NCBI RefSeq assembly: GCF_041296265.1 | Contig: NC_091693.1 | Span: 9,395,001 to 9,459,000, forward strand | Length of the DNA stretch: 64,000 nucleotides | Direction: 5' to 3' | Source: Equus caballus | Lineage: Eukaryota; Chordata; Mammalia; Perissodactyla; Equidae | Shown: positions 12,301-24,633 of the stretch, one piece after another | How positions within the stretch are numbered: the stretch's first letter is position 1 | Layout of the letters: each line of letters starts with the position of its first letter | Program-made: the position numbers and the translations under genes | Notes under the pieces: model-generated | What the model was told of the DNA's origin: nothing | Database searches by the model: none | Seen by the model: the letters and a program-made list of their open reading frames with translations, nothing else

Positions 12301-15300
12301 CCCAGATGGACTGAGGGCCGTCCGAGTGGGTAGCTGGGAGAGGACCTTTGTAATCTGGGATTGTACAGGGGCTCCCACCTCCTGCTTCGCTATGCCCGGG
12401 ATTGGCACACGGGCTCTGCCTCTTTACGCTGGGAGCTCACCTTGTCCGGCGACACAGGGCCGGGGGACTCTGCAGGGCTTCCTGGCTGGCCTCAGCTGGG
12501 GACAGGAGGTTATGGTGGTCACTGCCACTTGTGGCTCAGGCCTCTGCTCCTCTCCTCCTCCTCTGGGCTGCCCCTTGTCTGCTGTGCTGTCTTCACAGCC
12601 CCGCCCCGCCCCTCCCTGCCTGTTCTGTCTCCTGTGCTCTCAGGTGTCCTTGCCACTTCCCTCCCTGTGCTGAGCCCTCTGTCCTCTGCCGCCCCCACCT
12701 CCATTCCCGCTTCAGTCCCTGATCTCGAGCTTTCTGTTAGCTTGCTTTGTAGTGCTGACAGCAGCTGCCCCATGCCTCCTTTATGCTTAAGGACTCTGCA
12801 CTGGGAGCCTGGGGTGAGTGGTCCAGACACACTAGCCAGTCCAGCCCACCTTTCCTGAAGTAGGCAGTGGGCTCAGCTGGATGAGATCTGCCCTGGAGGG
12901 AGGGATCCCCCCTGCCGCCCCATTTGAGGACGGCCCCCCAGTTGGCCAGTGGACACGCGCTGGCTGCAGTCTTGGCTCTGGTCCTCTGGCCCCGACGTTG
13001 GTGCTCACATGAGAGAGAGCATTTGTTAGTTCAGTGGTTGGCTGACTCGCAGAGTGCCGAGAGTTAGGCTAGAGTGACTTTCCGGTTATGCTAGGCCGGG
13101 AGTCCTGTGACTGTCCTGGCCATTGCTTTGCCTGGGTTCACTGTTTATTCCTGAGCTGTCCTCTCCCAGGTCATCCCGACCCCTGGGGCACTGGCATGAT
13201 AACTCTGGTTTCCACCTGTTTTGGGAGAAAATTTCTCACTGTGTCAGAGTAAACAGGACTGTCTTCCCCATCACCCCAGGAATTGTGGCTGGAATCCGTT
13301 TCCATAGTAACCCCAGTGGTGGCGGCAGGTGGGCCTCCCCATCCAGCATCCGCTCTGCGTGTGCTGTAGAGCCCATTTGGGCTGGGAGGTGACAGAGCGA
13401 AGCTGCCCATGGAGGTGGGCTCCACTCCCTCCCTTGCAGGTGCCACAGTGTCCACGCTCCCTCAGTGGTCCCCTTCACACTCAGCCCCAGCCAGGCCTCA
13501 TGTCCTGTGTCCATCCCAGCCTTCCTGACACGGATGTTTGTGTTTTAGTTCCCAGAAGGCAGGATTCTGATGACCCCTTCAGTGATATTTTCGACTACGA
13601 AGGTATAACATTTAAAAAATATTTATATATGGGCAAAGCGTGTTTTCTTTCTTAGTTGGGAACTGAGACACAGTTGATGATTTCCACTAAGGGCGTCCTG
13701 ACCTTTCCTGGGTGGGAGAACTCCGAGGATGCCCCAGGGCGGCAGGAAGCAGCATGTGCCACAGCATGCCGGGAAGCCCTGCTTTAGAGAGGTGGTGTGG
13801 TGGCAGGTGACCACAGCTCTGCCCCAGATTCCCCGAGGACAAAGTAAGGGGCCTGGGACAGATCTTAGAGACCGAGTTAGTGCGCATGAACAGTGGCTGG
13901 CATAGAGGAATCAGCATAGCAACCCAGTCTGGCTGTGAAGGTGAAGGTACCTAGGAACGTGGAGGTGGGCGTCAGATGGGCCCCCCGGCTGCGTCTGTGA
14001 CGCACGGGTCTCTGTAGCAGAGAGGGCTTCTTCGTTGGCTGGCCTCCGCGTGACTGCTCAGGAGTGTTCCGGCTCCATTCCCTTCCCTGGGCCCTGCTGA
14101 CTGTCCTCCTTGGGCCTTCTCGCTCCCAGAATACTGTACTGCCAAGGCGGTCACGGGGCCTTGCCGTGCGTCCTTCCCGCGCTGGTACTTCAATGCCGAG
14201 AAGAACGCCTGTGACAGCTTCGTCTACGGAGGCTGCCGGGGCAATAAGAACAGCTACCTCTCCAAGGAGGAGTGCATGAACCGCTGTTTCCGTGAGTGGG
14301 CCAGCCTCCTGTCCGAGCGGCGGTGGGGGCGGTCAGCCCTTCCCCTGTCCACCCCTCCCTAAAACCGAGGCCTGCCACATGCCAGCGTTTGCACTGCAGC
14401 CTGCTCTGACTCCTAGTGGGGCACGCTTGGGCTTTGGCCCGGTGTTGGCAGACGTGTCTTAGGACCCCCCCCCCAGGGTGGCAAGGCCTCAAAGCCCTCA
14501 GAAAGAGCCCCTCACGAAGGCCCAGGGCTGTGGGCATCCTCGGGTGGCAGCTCCCAGGGCAGGAGGACTGTGAGCTGACCTCTCAGGGTTGTCTTCTCTT
14601 CCAGGCAAGCAGCTGTACCCTGCTCTGCCCCACAGCACTAAAGGTAGGTGGCCTCTGCCCTCCCCCCGCCTCCTTGGCTGGGCTCAGCGGTATTGGCAGG
14701 CCTATGTTGTTGTGGATCCCTCACCCTTCACTAGAAACAACTCCCTGGTAGAAAGTCGTGTTTCTGCACGAGAACGGAACACGTGGGGGCCGTTTGTCCC
14801 ACCGCACAGTGCAGTAGTGGGGGCTGGGCCCAGGCAGGCTCGAGTCTGACTCCAGCTTCGGAGGGAACTCTGCTGCCCTGGGGTGTACAGGGTTGGTCAC
14901 GGGTGACAGGAAGGAGAGCCCTTGCCATGTGTGAGCGGAGCGTGGCCAGGTCAGTGCTCTTGTCCCCACCAGTCTGGTCTGACAAGGAGGCGGGGCCTGC
15001 TCTCCCCTTTGTTTCTGGTTCTGAGCCTGAGTCACTGAGGGCAGTGTTTGCACAAAGGACCTGCCGTGCTGGTTGGGCCTCTTTCCGCCTGCTGCCTTGT
15101 TAAGGAACGCAGAGCTGGTCTGCGTGCCTGCTCTGTGTCAGAGGAGCGAAGCTGGAACCTGTTGGCCAGGCCTGGGCAGGAGCAGGCCCGGTCTGCAGGG
15201 TTGGGGGTGGGGAGGGAATCGGCCCTGTCTGATTCTGCAGCCAAGCCGGGAAGGGAGCTGGGTGGCGGCCACAGGAGGCCACGTTCCTTAGGAGCCCCAC

Positions 15301-15896
15301 CTAGAAAAAAGCGTCTTAACCGACCTGTGGGACTGCAGTTAACGCCCCCCTGTTATATTACCTGGGCACTGCTCCGGGTACACCCTCGCCTCCCCCAGCC
15401 ACCTGTGGGGCTATGTCCTTCTCTGTGGCTCCCGAGGGTGGGGCACACGCAGGAGCTGGGGCAGGGAATGCAGAGTTGCAGTGGGACCTTTCCTTTGAGA
15501 AGGAGCCCAGATAGTCACTGCGCTTGTTGTGCACGTGCCATGGCGCCTTCTTTTTCAGGAACCTGCTGCTCAGGGCTGCAGGGACTCTCCTTGGTGACTT
15601 CCCTGGGGCATGGTGTCAGGTGTCCAGACCCACCCAGGTTGGGGGCACACCCCCCTGAGCCCACGTGTCCTTGGTGTGCCCCGGGCGGCCCTCCCTCCCA
15701 GTCCGCAGGTTCTGAGCCTCTCTCCTCCGCAGTGGTGCTGGCAGGGCTCTTCTTGATGGTCCTGATCCTCCTGCTGGGAGCCTCGGTGGTCTGCCTGATC
15801 AGGGTGGCAGGGAGGAGCCAGGAGCGCACCCTCCGCTCCGTGTGGAGCTCCGGGGACGACAAGGAGCACCTGGTGAAGAACGTCTACGTCCTGTGA
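9375..15896 (+). CDS. SPINT2: SPINT2 (HAI-2) Kunitz protease inhibitor, exons 2-7, 5' partial
   Basis: Encodes hepatocyte growth factor activator inhibitor type 2, a membrane Kunitz inhibitor of HGF activator, matriptase and prostasin-type serine proteases (family knowledge). Coding exons: 9375-9545, 12227-12286, 13549-13602, 14130-14291, 14605-14643, 15733-15896. All internal junctions are phase 1, as is usual for Kunitz modules. Exon 2 is Kunitz domain 1: six cysteines, P1 Arg in GRCRA, and an NVT glycosylation sequon. Exon 3 carries an NTT sequon. Exon 5 is Kunitz domain 2: six cysteines, P1 Arg in GPCRA. Exon 7 gives the transmembrane segment ([18 protein letters not shown]) and the conserved tail ending KNVYVL. 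About 216 residues are encoded here; the human protein has 252, and the missing part fits a signal-peptide exon outside the window. Both inhibitory loops look intact. Confidence 0.97.
11550..11935 (-). mobile_element. L1 3' fragment split by an ERE
   Basis: Flanks at 11565-11588 (TTTACCATTTTAACCATTTT) and 11843-11935 (AATGGTGCAGTTTAGTGGCA, TGCATTCACACCACTGTGCA) together read as one antisense L1 3' UTR interrupted by the ERE at 11589-11842. It lies in SPINT2 intron 2. Confidence 0.6.
11589..11842 (+). mobile_element. ERE SINE inserted in an L1 fragment
   Basis: Plus-strand copy: tRNA-like head CTGTGGCTGAGTGGTCAAGT, CACTGCTCATCAAGCCATGC, CAGATGTTAGCTCAGGGCCA, then an A-rich end. It belongs to the longer ERE subtype with the ACAACTATGTACTGGGGCTT middle. 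Confidence 0.9.
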
Positions 15897-16240
15897 GCGC
15901 CCCGCCCTCAGGACCCCGAGAGGGCGACAGCAGGATGCGCGTGCGCTTTTAGAATACGGGATTGGTGTCTGTGTGAGTGCCGGGCTTCTGTCCGCTCCTT
16001 CTCCGGAGGGTGAGAGGCCTGCTGCCCGCGCCCGGGCGGTCTGCGCTGGAGACCCTCTTCCGGAGGCGCCCTCCACCGCAGGGCGGCCCCCAGGGGCGTT
16101 GCCTCCTCAGTTTCTTTCTTCGCTCCAGGTGTAGTTCCTTCGCTTCTGTTGAATCCTGTTGCCTCCTTTCCCATCACAGAAGTGGTATTTTAATAGTTTC
16201 CTTTGTTTGTTTGATTTGGGGTTTTTTTTAAGTAAGCAGA

Positions 16241-16246
16241 AATAAA
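16241..16246 (+). promoter_or_regulatory. SPINT2: SPINT2 polyadenylation signal
   Basis: AATAAA lies 345 bases after the SPINT2 stop codon and is followed by a T-rich stretch. This gives a 3' UTR of about 360 bases. A second AATAAA at about 16298 could be an alternative. Confidence 0.75.
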
Positions 16247-17596
16247 AGGTTTTTTTATTAGGATTACTGAAAGCGAGAGAGTGAAATATACAAATTCAAT
16301 AAAAGGGGCCTTCCCTTTCAAAATAAATTTCAGCATGTGCCTCCTTTCTTTATGGAACTGCTCATTTAAACTGTACCGAAATTGTCACAGGGCCCTACAT
16401 GAGATGTCCCATTCTAGAAACGGACTCCTTAAAAAAATGGCGGCTCTCAGATATTTTTGGCCAACATACCTCTTCCATTACAGCTGAGCGCCCATAAAGT
16501 TTCACCAGACAACACTTAGCCTCACCACCTGTGGTGAGCTCGGATATTTTCTGATTCGATGTCCCTTTTTAAAATTCTGGCCACATCCCACTGAATTGAC
16601 TTTTCTTCTTTTTTTAATGCCCCACTGTGGAGTGTACTCACAGCTTGAAGCGCTGCCTTTGAGGGCACAGGAGGGTTGGGATCAGGATGAAGAAGGGCAA
16701 CACCGAGACCTTGCTGAGATCGGCGTGGCTGTGCCTAAAAGTCACTTTGGCGTCCACGGTTTTCATCTTTCCCTGCACTTGCGCAGTCTTCCTCAGGTCT
16801 CCCACATGCCCTGCATTGAAATGGGGACCAGGCTCAGGCCCCCTTCTGCTGCCTTCCCGGCTCTGGACTCTGTCTTCCAGACACGTAGTGCTAAACACAG
16901 AGCAGCTTCTGGGCAAACCCCGGGGTCAGGCAGGTGGCCTGCGGCCTCCGCCTGCCTCAGTCACTCAGGAGGCTGGGCCCTGGCCTGGGAGTGGGCGGGG
17001 GTGCCGGGCCAGCCTGTGGGTCCCATGCAGCTGACAGTTCCAGACCTTGGAACAAAAAGACTAAGCTCTCCTAGAAATCCCTTGAGGCCAAAAAGGCCAC
17101 ATTCTACACGTGAGGGGAAGGACTTGAATCCATTAGGGCTTAAAAATCTCTTCCAGAAGCAAGTTGGGCAAATGCCGCGTCCCTTCCCCGGCCCCCCTCG
17201 TCCATGGTGGACATTGCTCATGGATTCTGGCATTCTTCCTCCCCAGACTTCCAGGCTGCCCGGCGCTGGTGAGCAGGTGAAACACTTGTCCTGCCCAGAC
17301 GGCTCGGCTCCCCAGAGCAGGAGGGCCCGTGGCCGGGGAAGGAGGCCTGGGCGCTGCGAAGATTCCCCGCCACTGCTGTCCAGGTGTGCGTGGCGTACCC
17401 TCGCCTCCTTCACACCTCCGCTTTCCTCACCGTGAGTCGGGCGAGTGTGAGGGTTCCATGACACCATAGCTGTCAGGTGGCCCGTTGCTAAGTGCTCCGC
17501 GAGGGAGCCTCCTTCGAGGGGCTGGTGCCCGCCTCTGCCCACCCGCCTGTCTCCTGTGCTCCTCAGTAGTTGGTGGAGCTCATGGGGTGGAGCAGG

Positions 17597-18516
17597 GTTT
17601 ACCCAGGAGACGGCCACGTGCGGAGACCGGACCGCCTTACTGAATGTGGGCCAGCAGGAGGGCGAGTGAGAGCTCTGTTGATTTTTCAAAAGTGCATTCC
17701 ATCTCTTCATGATGCCAGCAGCCGGGGGATGGCAGGCGCCCTGAAACGCCCACTGTTGGGCAGCCTTTGCCACAAAGAGCCCCTGAAGGCACCCTGCCAC
17801 CCCATGAGCAGCCCTCAGACCCGCCGAGGCCTCTGGCCCAGCAGAAGGCCTTGCTCCACGAGCTTTCTCCCTCACGCCTCGGTTACGTGAAGGGGAAAGC
17901 TGTGTGTTGGGATTTCAAAAGCACCTGCTGGGAATCACTTTAAAACAGCTGCAGTGGGAGGGTGGTCAAGTGACTTGGCACCATCCAGACCAGGGCTTTT
18001 GGAGGCTTTCATCCAGGCTGCCTTTGTGTGTTCCTGACGCAGCAGTTAGCGTTCTGCAACTCTTCTGCCGCAATCTGGCCCATTTGTCTCATGGTGAGGG
18101 AGGCCCCAGGGCCCCGCCTGTCCTGGCAGATGGACCGCCTTGGACCTGGGGACCCCTCTGGGTCTGCAGTGGTATGTCACCGCTGTGCTTGCTCAGGGGA
18201 CGGTGCTGCTGGTCCAGTCTGATCAGCCCACCCCGGCCTCGCCGCGTGGCCCCTGGGACGAAACGGTGCCATGTGTTTGACTTTCGGGACCATTTACAGG
18301 CTGACACTGGGGCTTTTTGTTGGAAAGGCTGCCCAACAGTGGGCCAATGGCCAGGGTACTCTGGACGTTTCAGGGTGCCTGCCATCCCCCGGCTGCTGGC
18401 ATCATGAAGAGATGGAATGGACTTGTAAAAAACCAACAGAGCTCTCCCTCTCCCCTCTGCTGGCCCACATTCAGTAAGGCGGTCCGGTCTCTGCACGTGG
18501 CTGTCTCCTGGGTAAA
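17597..18516. repeat. Inverted duplication, about 190-210-bp arms, 520-bp loop
   Basis: The left arm (17597-17784) matches the reverse complement of the right arm (18308-18516) at roughly 90 percent by eye. This includes an identical 43-base core around 17699-17741, with CATCTCTTCATGATGCCAGC on the plus strand. The right arm carries about 21 extra bases between the GTGGGCC and GTTTCAGGGTGCC segments. I do not recognise the arm as a known transposon. Transcribed as one RNA the region could fold as a hairpin. Confidence 0.9.
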
Positions 18517-21500
18517 GTCAGGTCAAAGGCGTGCTGAGTTCTGTGGACTATTTTGAAGCTTGGAGCTCTGCCTTCATTGTCCCCGGGTGTGGTTTATCTT
18601 TCTTCCCCCTCACATAGAGCCTGGCCCCTGATTGGTGCATCCCCCCAGTGGCCAGCGACCAGAAGGGGGCCTCAGGGACCCAAGTTGACTCTGGTTCGGC
18701 CCCCAGGGTTCCTTCTTAGACTGAGTGGTTCTAGGTTGTGAAGACAATGACCACTTGGTCATTGAGGGCCCTGCTTGCCAACTCCTGTGGTGGCCCACCT
18801 AGTCCCTTGGTGTGCAAATGCCGTTCCACTCGCAGCTGACCCTTCTGAAAATCAGGTCTGCGTGTGAGTAGGTGATGGCAGAGGAGTGAAGCTCGGCCTG
18901 CTTGGATTCACACTGATTGGGTGTCCCCGGAGGGAGAGCAAGAACCTGGCACCTGGGAAGGGAACGCCTTAGACCCCAAGGGCGAGAGGAAGGGGGAGTG
19001 TGGTCAACGCGCCCTGTCCTCTAGACCCAACACTGCCACCTGCCAAACAGCCACCTAGTCCGCCCGAGCCTGTCACTCCTGCAGCTGGCACTGCACCCCG
19101 GAGACAGGGCCAGGCCTGAGCGGTTCTGCTGGGCCTGGTGTCGTCAGTGGCAGTTCCGGAATGTGGCCCTGCCCCCAGACGTTTCCAAATGCGTGCCCCT
19201 GCTCGACCTTGTTCTCCTCTGGCTGACAACAGAATCACACACTCGGATGCCAGGCCGCCCTGGGCTAGGCCAGGTACGGCCTTGGACGCTATGACTGCTC
19301 AGCACACTGCCCGTGCGGCTTCACCAAGCCCTGCGGTGGTGTTCCCAGTCAAGTTTAACTGAGCGGGGGTGCCCTGCGGCCTGTACCCCATGTCGTTGCC
19401 TGTGGGGAAGAATGAGCCCCAGTGGCTCTCCATTGGGCTTGAGGGTTGCTTTGCAGCCTATAATTATTGGCAGGGACACCAAAGACCAGCAACTCAGTCT
19501 GAACTCCCGTGTGTGAGTCCTGGTAGATGATGGACTGGTTAGTCTTCGCTTGCATCCTGGCCGTCTGAAATACACCCTGCTCCTTTGCAGCTGTGTGAGC
19601 CCGGGCCCTGGACAGCAGGTTGGCCTCACGTCAACAGGACTCTGCTGCTTGGAGCCCTGTTGACAGTGGCTTTGCTAAGAGACAAACTGACCGGATTTGG
19701 TTAATCAGAGTGGCTGACAGATGGCCTACTCACGAAGATTCACCAGAAGCCAAGAGGGCTGGGAGGCAGTCCTCCGTGGGGGTCTCGTGCTGCTGCAGGC
19801 CTTGCTGGATGCGCCGAGAACGCCCACCCAGACCGCTGGCCCGTTTCCCAGGGCCGGCTTGGCAGCGAGCACCTTGAGGGATGAGGGAATGGCTGCCTCT
19901 GGGACGACGGGCAGGCTTGCCTTCTGCTGGCTCTGGAGTGCCAGCTGCCCAAGCTCGGTGTCCCTCTCTTGTAACGCAAGCCACCACATGTGCAGGGTTC
20001 ATCTGGAGCCTCCGCTTTACCCCCCGGGGGTGGCGGGGAGGGGAAACCAACACATGTGCTGATGCTTATGCCGCTTGCTGGGAGAAGAAAGCCTTGTGTC
20101 TCTGACCCAGGAGTCAGTCTCAAGGCTTCTGCCAGCATTTTGGGAACAGTTACAGGCTAATATATTAACTCGCAGATAGAATAAAATCAAGTCCCGAACC
20201 CAACAGTCAGCTGGGTGGGGGCCAAGCTCAGGATTCCCCGGCTGGGCTGTCGGCCCTTGGGCACCTCCCAACGGATGGCCCACCAAGCCTTTCTGATTAT
20301 AATTCCAGAACGTCCAGGGCCAGCACAGTGGTTTTGTCTTGTGGGAAAGGAAACTGAGTCCCTGCATACTGTGTGCTTAAGGTCATGCATCTCGGGGTTG
20401 TGGTTAAGTTTAAAGAAAACATTCCAGAGCAGGGATTACGATGTTTATCGACCGGGACTCTGTTCACGTGAACTTCAGGAAAGACACTAGACCAGGCCTG
20501 GTCGCGGTTGCTCTTCCAGTCAGCCAAGGCAGTCCTCAGAGGTGTGGGAGCGCGGGACCCCACGGAAGCCTGGCTCCCTCACAGTCCGCTCCTCGGTCCA
20601 TCTTGGCTTCCCTGGCCACTCAAGTTGACATCCAGAAATCTCTTCCTAAATTGGAGTGATTAGGTAAACACTGCAGAGGCGGAGTGGCCCTCTGAAGGTC
20701 TCCTGGGGCAATGGGAGAAAGGGTGAGCTGACACGGCAGGGAATTACGCCAGCCCTGCAGGCCAGTTGGGAGCACGGTCCCTTTCTCCTACAAAGGAGAA
20801 GGCGTTGCTTAAACCCTCAGGACCAAGTCATTGTGGGCAGAAATAAGGAAACAAGCAGGGGACGGCAGAGCCATTAGATGCCAGGGGCAGGCAGGGCCTG
20901 GGGAGCATGGACATAGGCTACTGTGCCTGCTGCCATGAGCCATGGCAGATGAGCACCGAACGGCAGGGAACTAACACTTCCCCAAGAGCCGAAGGATGGA
21001 CGTGCGCTCGTCTTAGGACCCCACGCCTAGGTTTTCATGCAAGCATTTGTGTCCACCTTCCCAGCTGTCATCTGGCCTCCATTTGTAAACCTTCTAGGCC
21101 GGGCAGAGCAGGGGAGCAAGGGACACTCACTGCCACCAACAGGGAGTAGTGACGGACAGGCCCCCATGGCCATTTTCCTGCTTCTGTTCAGTAAGAGGTC
21201 CCCGGGTTTTCCCTGGGTGTGTGGCTGCCCAGCTGGGAACTACAGTTCCCAGCCTCCCCTGCAGCCGGATGAGGTCATGGGGCTGAATCCTGGCCGAAGG
21301 GATGTGCGCTGCCTCCAGGTGGGGTCCTGAAAAGGAAGTGGTGTGCCCTCCTCTTCCCCTTCCCCTCCCCAGCGCCTAATGTAGGGCCAGCCTCCCCGTA
21401 CATCCAAGGGCAACATCCTGGATGCGGAGCAACTAGACAGAAGGAGCCCCTGTCCCTGGTTGGCCTCGCAGCACACCCACCCAGCCCCGGACTCGCGCCA

Positions 21501-22389
21501 GCTCAGGGCTTCGAGGGAGCAAAAAGGGAGCTGTCTTGTTAAGCTTCTGTCGTTCGTTCAGGTCTCTGTAAAAGCTGCCACCTCCTGACTGTAATCCAGG
21601 AGGGAACAGAGAGGAGTCTGGAGGACCAGGCGTGGTCTCCCTGGCCCCACCCCCACTCCCCCAATTTGAGCACAGTAGTAAGAGCGCTTTATCTGGGTTC
21701 TGGAAGGTGTCGCACTGCTGCTCCACGACCAGCATCCTTGGGTGTGAAAGTGCACCTTTTTGAGGCTTCACCGCCTCGTATATAACACAGGGATCCCACT
21801 GGCACTTCCAGGAGGAATTAGGAGATTGTGTTTCTGAATGATAATAAAAACTAACATTTCATGAGCATCTATGTACCTGGTGCCAGGCAGGCTCTGCACG
21901 AAACCGTTTACCTTATGTTCTCCATTGTACAGAGGACGCACCTGAGGCCCACAGTGGCTACCTTCTTTGTCCCCAGAACAGTAAGGGGAGGAGCGAGGAG
22001 TCACCTATGAGCAGGCTAACCACAGAACCCAGACCCGTAGCCACTCTCTGCCCGCTCCAGCCTGCCGTCAGCTGTGCCTGGCATCGGGACCTCATCCACC
22101 AAATGATGGCAAGCACCAACTCTGAGTCACACTGTTCTGGGTGCTGAGCAAAGCAGACGAGGGCCCACCCTCATGGAATTTGTGTTCTGCCAGGAGAGAC
22201 CGACACTTTCTCTTATATCCTGCATCCAGCTGTGGGCAAAGCCACAATCATCACTTACCTCTCCTCACTCAGAGGGAAGACCACCAAAGATCTCTGATTT
22301 ACACGACCCCTTCTCCCCACCCCTCCTCATCTCCTGCTTCTTTCCTTAGATTCTCTCTGCCACTCTGATCTCCTTCAGTTCCTCAGACA

Positions 22390-22627
22390 CACAGGTAGGC
22401 CCTGCCCCAGGGCCTTTGCACTTGCCATTCCCTCCGCCCAGAGTACTGTTCCTCCACATGCCTGCGTGGCTTGTCTTCTCATCTTCAGATCTTCACTCAA
22501 AAGGCTCCAGTGAGGCTTTCCCTGGTTACTCATTTCAAACTCCAGCCCCTCCCCAACATACCACAGAGTTATTACCTAGTCCCCTTTCTTGCTGTGTTTT
22601 TCTTCGTAGCATATATCTCTTTTTTAA
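22390..22627 (+). mobile_element. L2 LINE 3' end
   Basis: Contains the diagnostic L2 3' segment CAGGGCCTTTGCACTTGCCA, followed by CTTCACTCAAAAGGCTCC and the CTTCGTAGCATATATC-type end. It is cut by the ERE at 22640. Confidence 0.8.
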
Positions 22628-22639
22628 AAAATAGCTTTT

Positions 22640-22918
22640 GGGGCCGGCACTGTGGCCGAATGGTTAAGCTCACGCGCTCCGCTTCAGCAGCCCAGGGCTT
22701 CACTGGTTCGGATCCTGGGCATGGATGTGGCACTGCTCATCAGGCCATGCTGAGGCGGCGTCCCACATAGCACAGCCAGAGGCACTCACAGCTAGACGAT
22801 ATAGAACTATGTACTGGCGGGCTTTGGGGAGAAGAAGGAGGAAGAAAAAAAAGAAGATTGGCAACAGATGTTAGCTCAGGTGCCAGTCTTTGAAAGAATA
22901 AAAATTTAAAAAAAAAAG
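22640..22918 (+). mobile_element. ERE SINE, full length
   Basis: Starts with the ERE head GGGGCCGGCACTGTGGCCGA, has tRNA-like promoter boxes (GGTTCGGATCCTGG), the GAACTATGTACTGGCGGGCT middle and CAACAGATGTTAGCTCAGG, and ends in an A-rich tail. Confidence 0.93.
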
Positions 22919-23340
22919 GTTTTTTTGAATATGTTACATGCAACTCACCCACAAGTGGACAATTCAGTGTTTTTTAATCACTTTACCAAGTGGCGTGGTT
23001 GTCACCATAAAGCAGTTTTAGAACGTTTCCATCCCCCAGTGAGCCCCCTCATGCCCATTTATAGTTAACCCGCACCCCCCACTCAGCGTCCAGCAAGCGC
23101 TCATCTCCTGTCTGTCTCCGTAGCTGCCTTCTCCCAGCGCTCCATGCGAATGAGGTCATACAGCAGTGTGTAAGCCGCCGTGTCTGGCTTCCTTCACCCA
23201 GCACAAGGGTTCTGAGGTTCATCCGTGATGTGGCCTATGTCAGGAGTCCCTTCCTGTCTATTGTTCAATAGTTTTCCACTGCATAGATGACCACGTTTGT
23301 TCACCAACTGCTGGGACATTTTAGTTTCCCGCTTTTTTCT
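22919..23340 (-). mobile_element. L1 3' end fragment
   Basis: Antisense L1 3' pattern: TTTAGAACGTTTCCATCCCC, CGAATGAGGTCATACAGCAG, TTCACCCAGCACAAGGG, TGTTCAATAGTTTTCCACTG. Confidence 0.7.
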
Positions 23341-23824
23341 AACATACTGTGCATTTCACCTCGATTCCCGCACTAGAAAGTCAGTTCCACGAGGCTGGAA
23401 TGTTTGCTGGTTTTGTTCCCTCCGTAGGCCCTGCACTTGAACTGTGCTGGACGCAGAGGGTACTCGACAGACAGACGGGGGCGGGAACGGGTGAGGGTAA
23501 AGATGCCTGCAGACAGTGGTAAGGGAGGGCTGCGCCCGCCATCCCACAGGGGCAGGTGGTGGAGTGAGCGGCTCTGGGGAGCGGGTTGTCGGGACAGGCT
23601 CCTCTAAGGAGCGGAGCCCTGGGGGCACGAGGCTGACCACTGCACTGAGTCACCACGCCCAGGCCTCAGCCCCCTCCCACTCCTGCAGGATGGGCAGCCC
23701 AGGGCTGAGGGCGGGGCTGGGCTACGCTGGGGAGGACGCCCAGCCTCACGACGACGGGAGCCGCCCCCAGGCTGAGCAAGGCTGGGCTCGCTGGCAGCCC
23801 CTTCCGCAGAGCGCCCTCCGCCGG

Positions 23825-23960
23825 CCAGAGCCTTGGACTCCGGGCACTGACTGGGTTCGAATCCCAGTTCCAGCCTGTGTACTGCTCTACACGCCCCTCC
23901 TCATCTTAATTAACTTGCCCCTCGGTTTTCTCACCCGTAAAGTAGGACAGTAGCGATACT
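23825..23960 (+). mobile_element. MIR SINE
   Basis: MIR core pattern: CTGGGTTCGAATCCCAGTTC followed by a TCGGTTTTCTCACCCGTAAA segment. Confidence 0.75.
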
Positions 23961-24526
23961 TACCTTTAAAAACACCCAGAGTATTATTTCATAAGCCCTT
24001 ACTCTGTGCCAGGCAGTTCCAGGAAAAGAATCCATTTGATAGTCACGTCAACTCCATAGGGCAGCTGTCATTTACAGGCGAGGAAACTGAGGCACAGAGA
24101 GGCGAGCAACTTTCCCCAGAGGTTCTGGCTGCTAGGGGAGACAGCTGGGCTGCAGATTCGGCAGCTGGTTGCGAGTTCGCGCTGCTCACCCCTTCCGACA
24201 CTGCTGCTCACCGCCACCGGGGGATCGTTAAAGTGAGTTAATAGGGGTGAAGCCCTTGGAAGCGCGCCGGGCACACAGTAAGTACACGGGCGCGTTAGAA
24301 TTATTACCGTGGCACAGAGGGCGCGACGAGGCGCCCTCGCTCACTCCTTCAAACGCTGGCGTCTGCCCCCGTTGGGGAAGCTCATGAAGCTGCAGCCCCC
24401 GCCCCAGAAATCTGCAGCTGCCCCCAGGTCCCGCCTCCCCTCCAGCCAAGGCTCCGGGGACGGGGTTGGACGGATGCAGCTGCCCGCCCTCCCCATCTCC
24501 GGCAGAGGGAAAGCGGGGCGGGGCCG

Positions 24527-24533
24527 TGAGTCA
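24527..24533. promoter_or_regulatory. AP-1-type site upstream of C19orf33
   Basis: TGAGTCA, the palindromic AP-1 consensus, lies 101 bases upstream of the C19orf33 start codon in GC-rich sequence. It is a plausible proximal promoter element; binding is not shown by the sequence alone. Confidence 0.4.
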
Positions 24534-24633
24534 GGCCCGAGGACAAAGAAAGGGCGGGCGCGGCTCTCGGAATTCCCGGGGCGGGCAGGCCCGCGCCGGT
24601 CCCGGGCCCCCGGCCACACCCACGCCCGCCACC

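Larger units (their letters stand above)
16265..24526. other. Intergenic, SPINT2 to C19orf33
   Basis: No gene recognised. In human these two genes are also separated by roughly 12 kb without an annotated coding gene, as I recall. The stretch is GC-rich and unique-looking to about 22300, apart from an inverted duplication at 17597-18516. It then holds an L2-ERE-L1 block (22390-23340) and MIR-type fragments (23825-24130). Open frames at 16596-17435 (+) and 16961-17875 (-) overlap each other, have no recognisable domains, and look like chance frames. Confidence 0.7.

Noticed and set aside
16596-17435. 279-codon plus-strand frame downstream of SPINT2
   Set aside because: It overlaps a 304-codon frame on the other strand, has no recognisable domain or splice structure, and sits in GC-rich sequence where stops are rare.
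22640-22720. tRNA-like A and B boxes considered as a tRNA gene
   Set aside because: They belong to the head of an ERE SINE, which is tRNA-derived; no mature tRNA cloverleaf is kept. The same applies to the other ERE copies.
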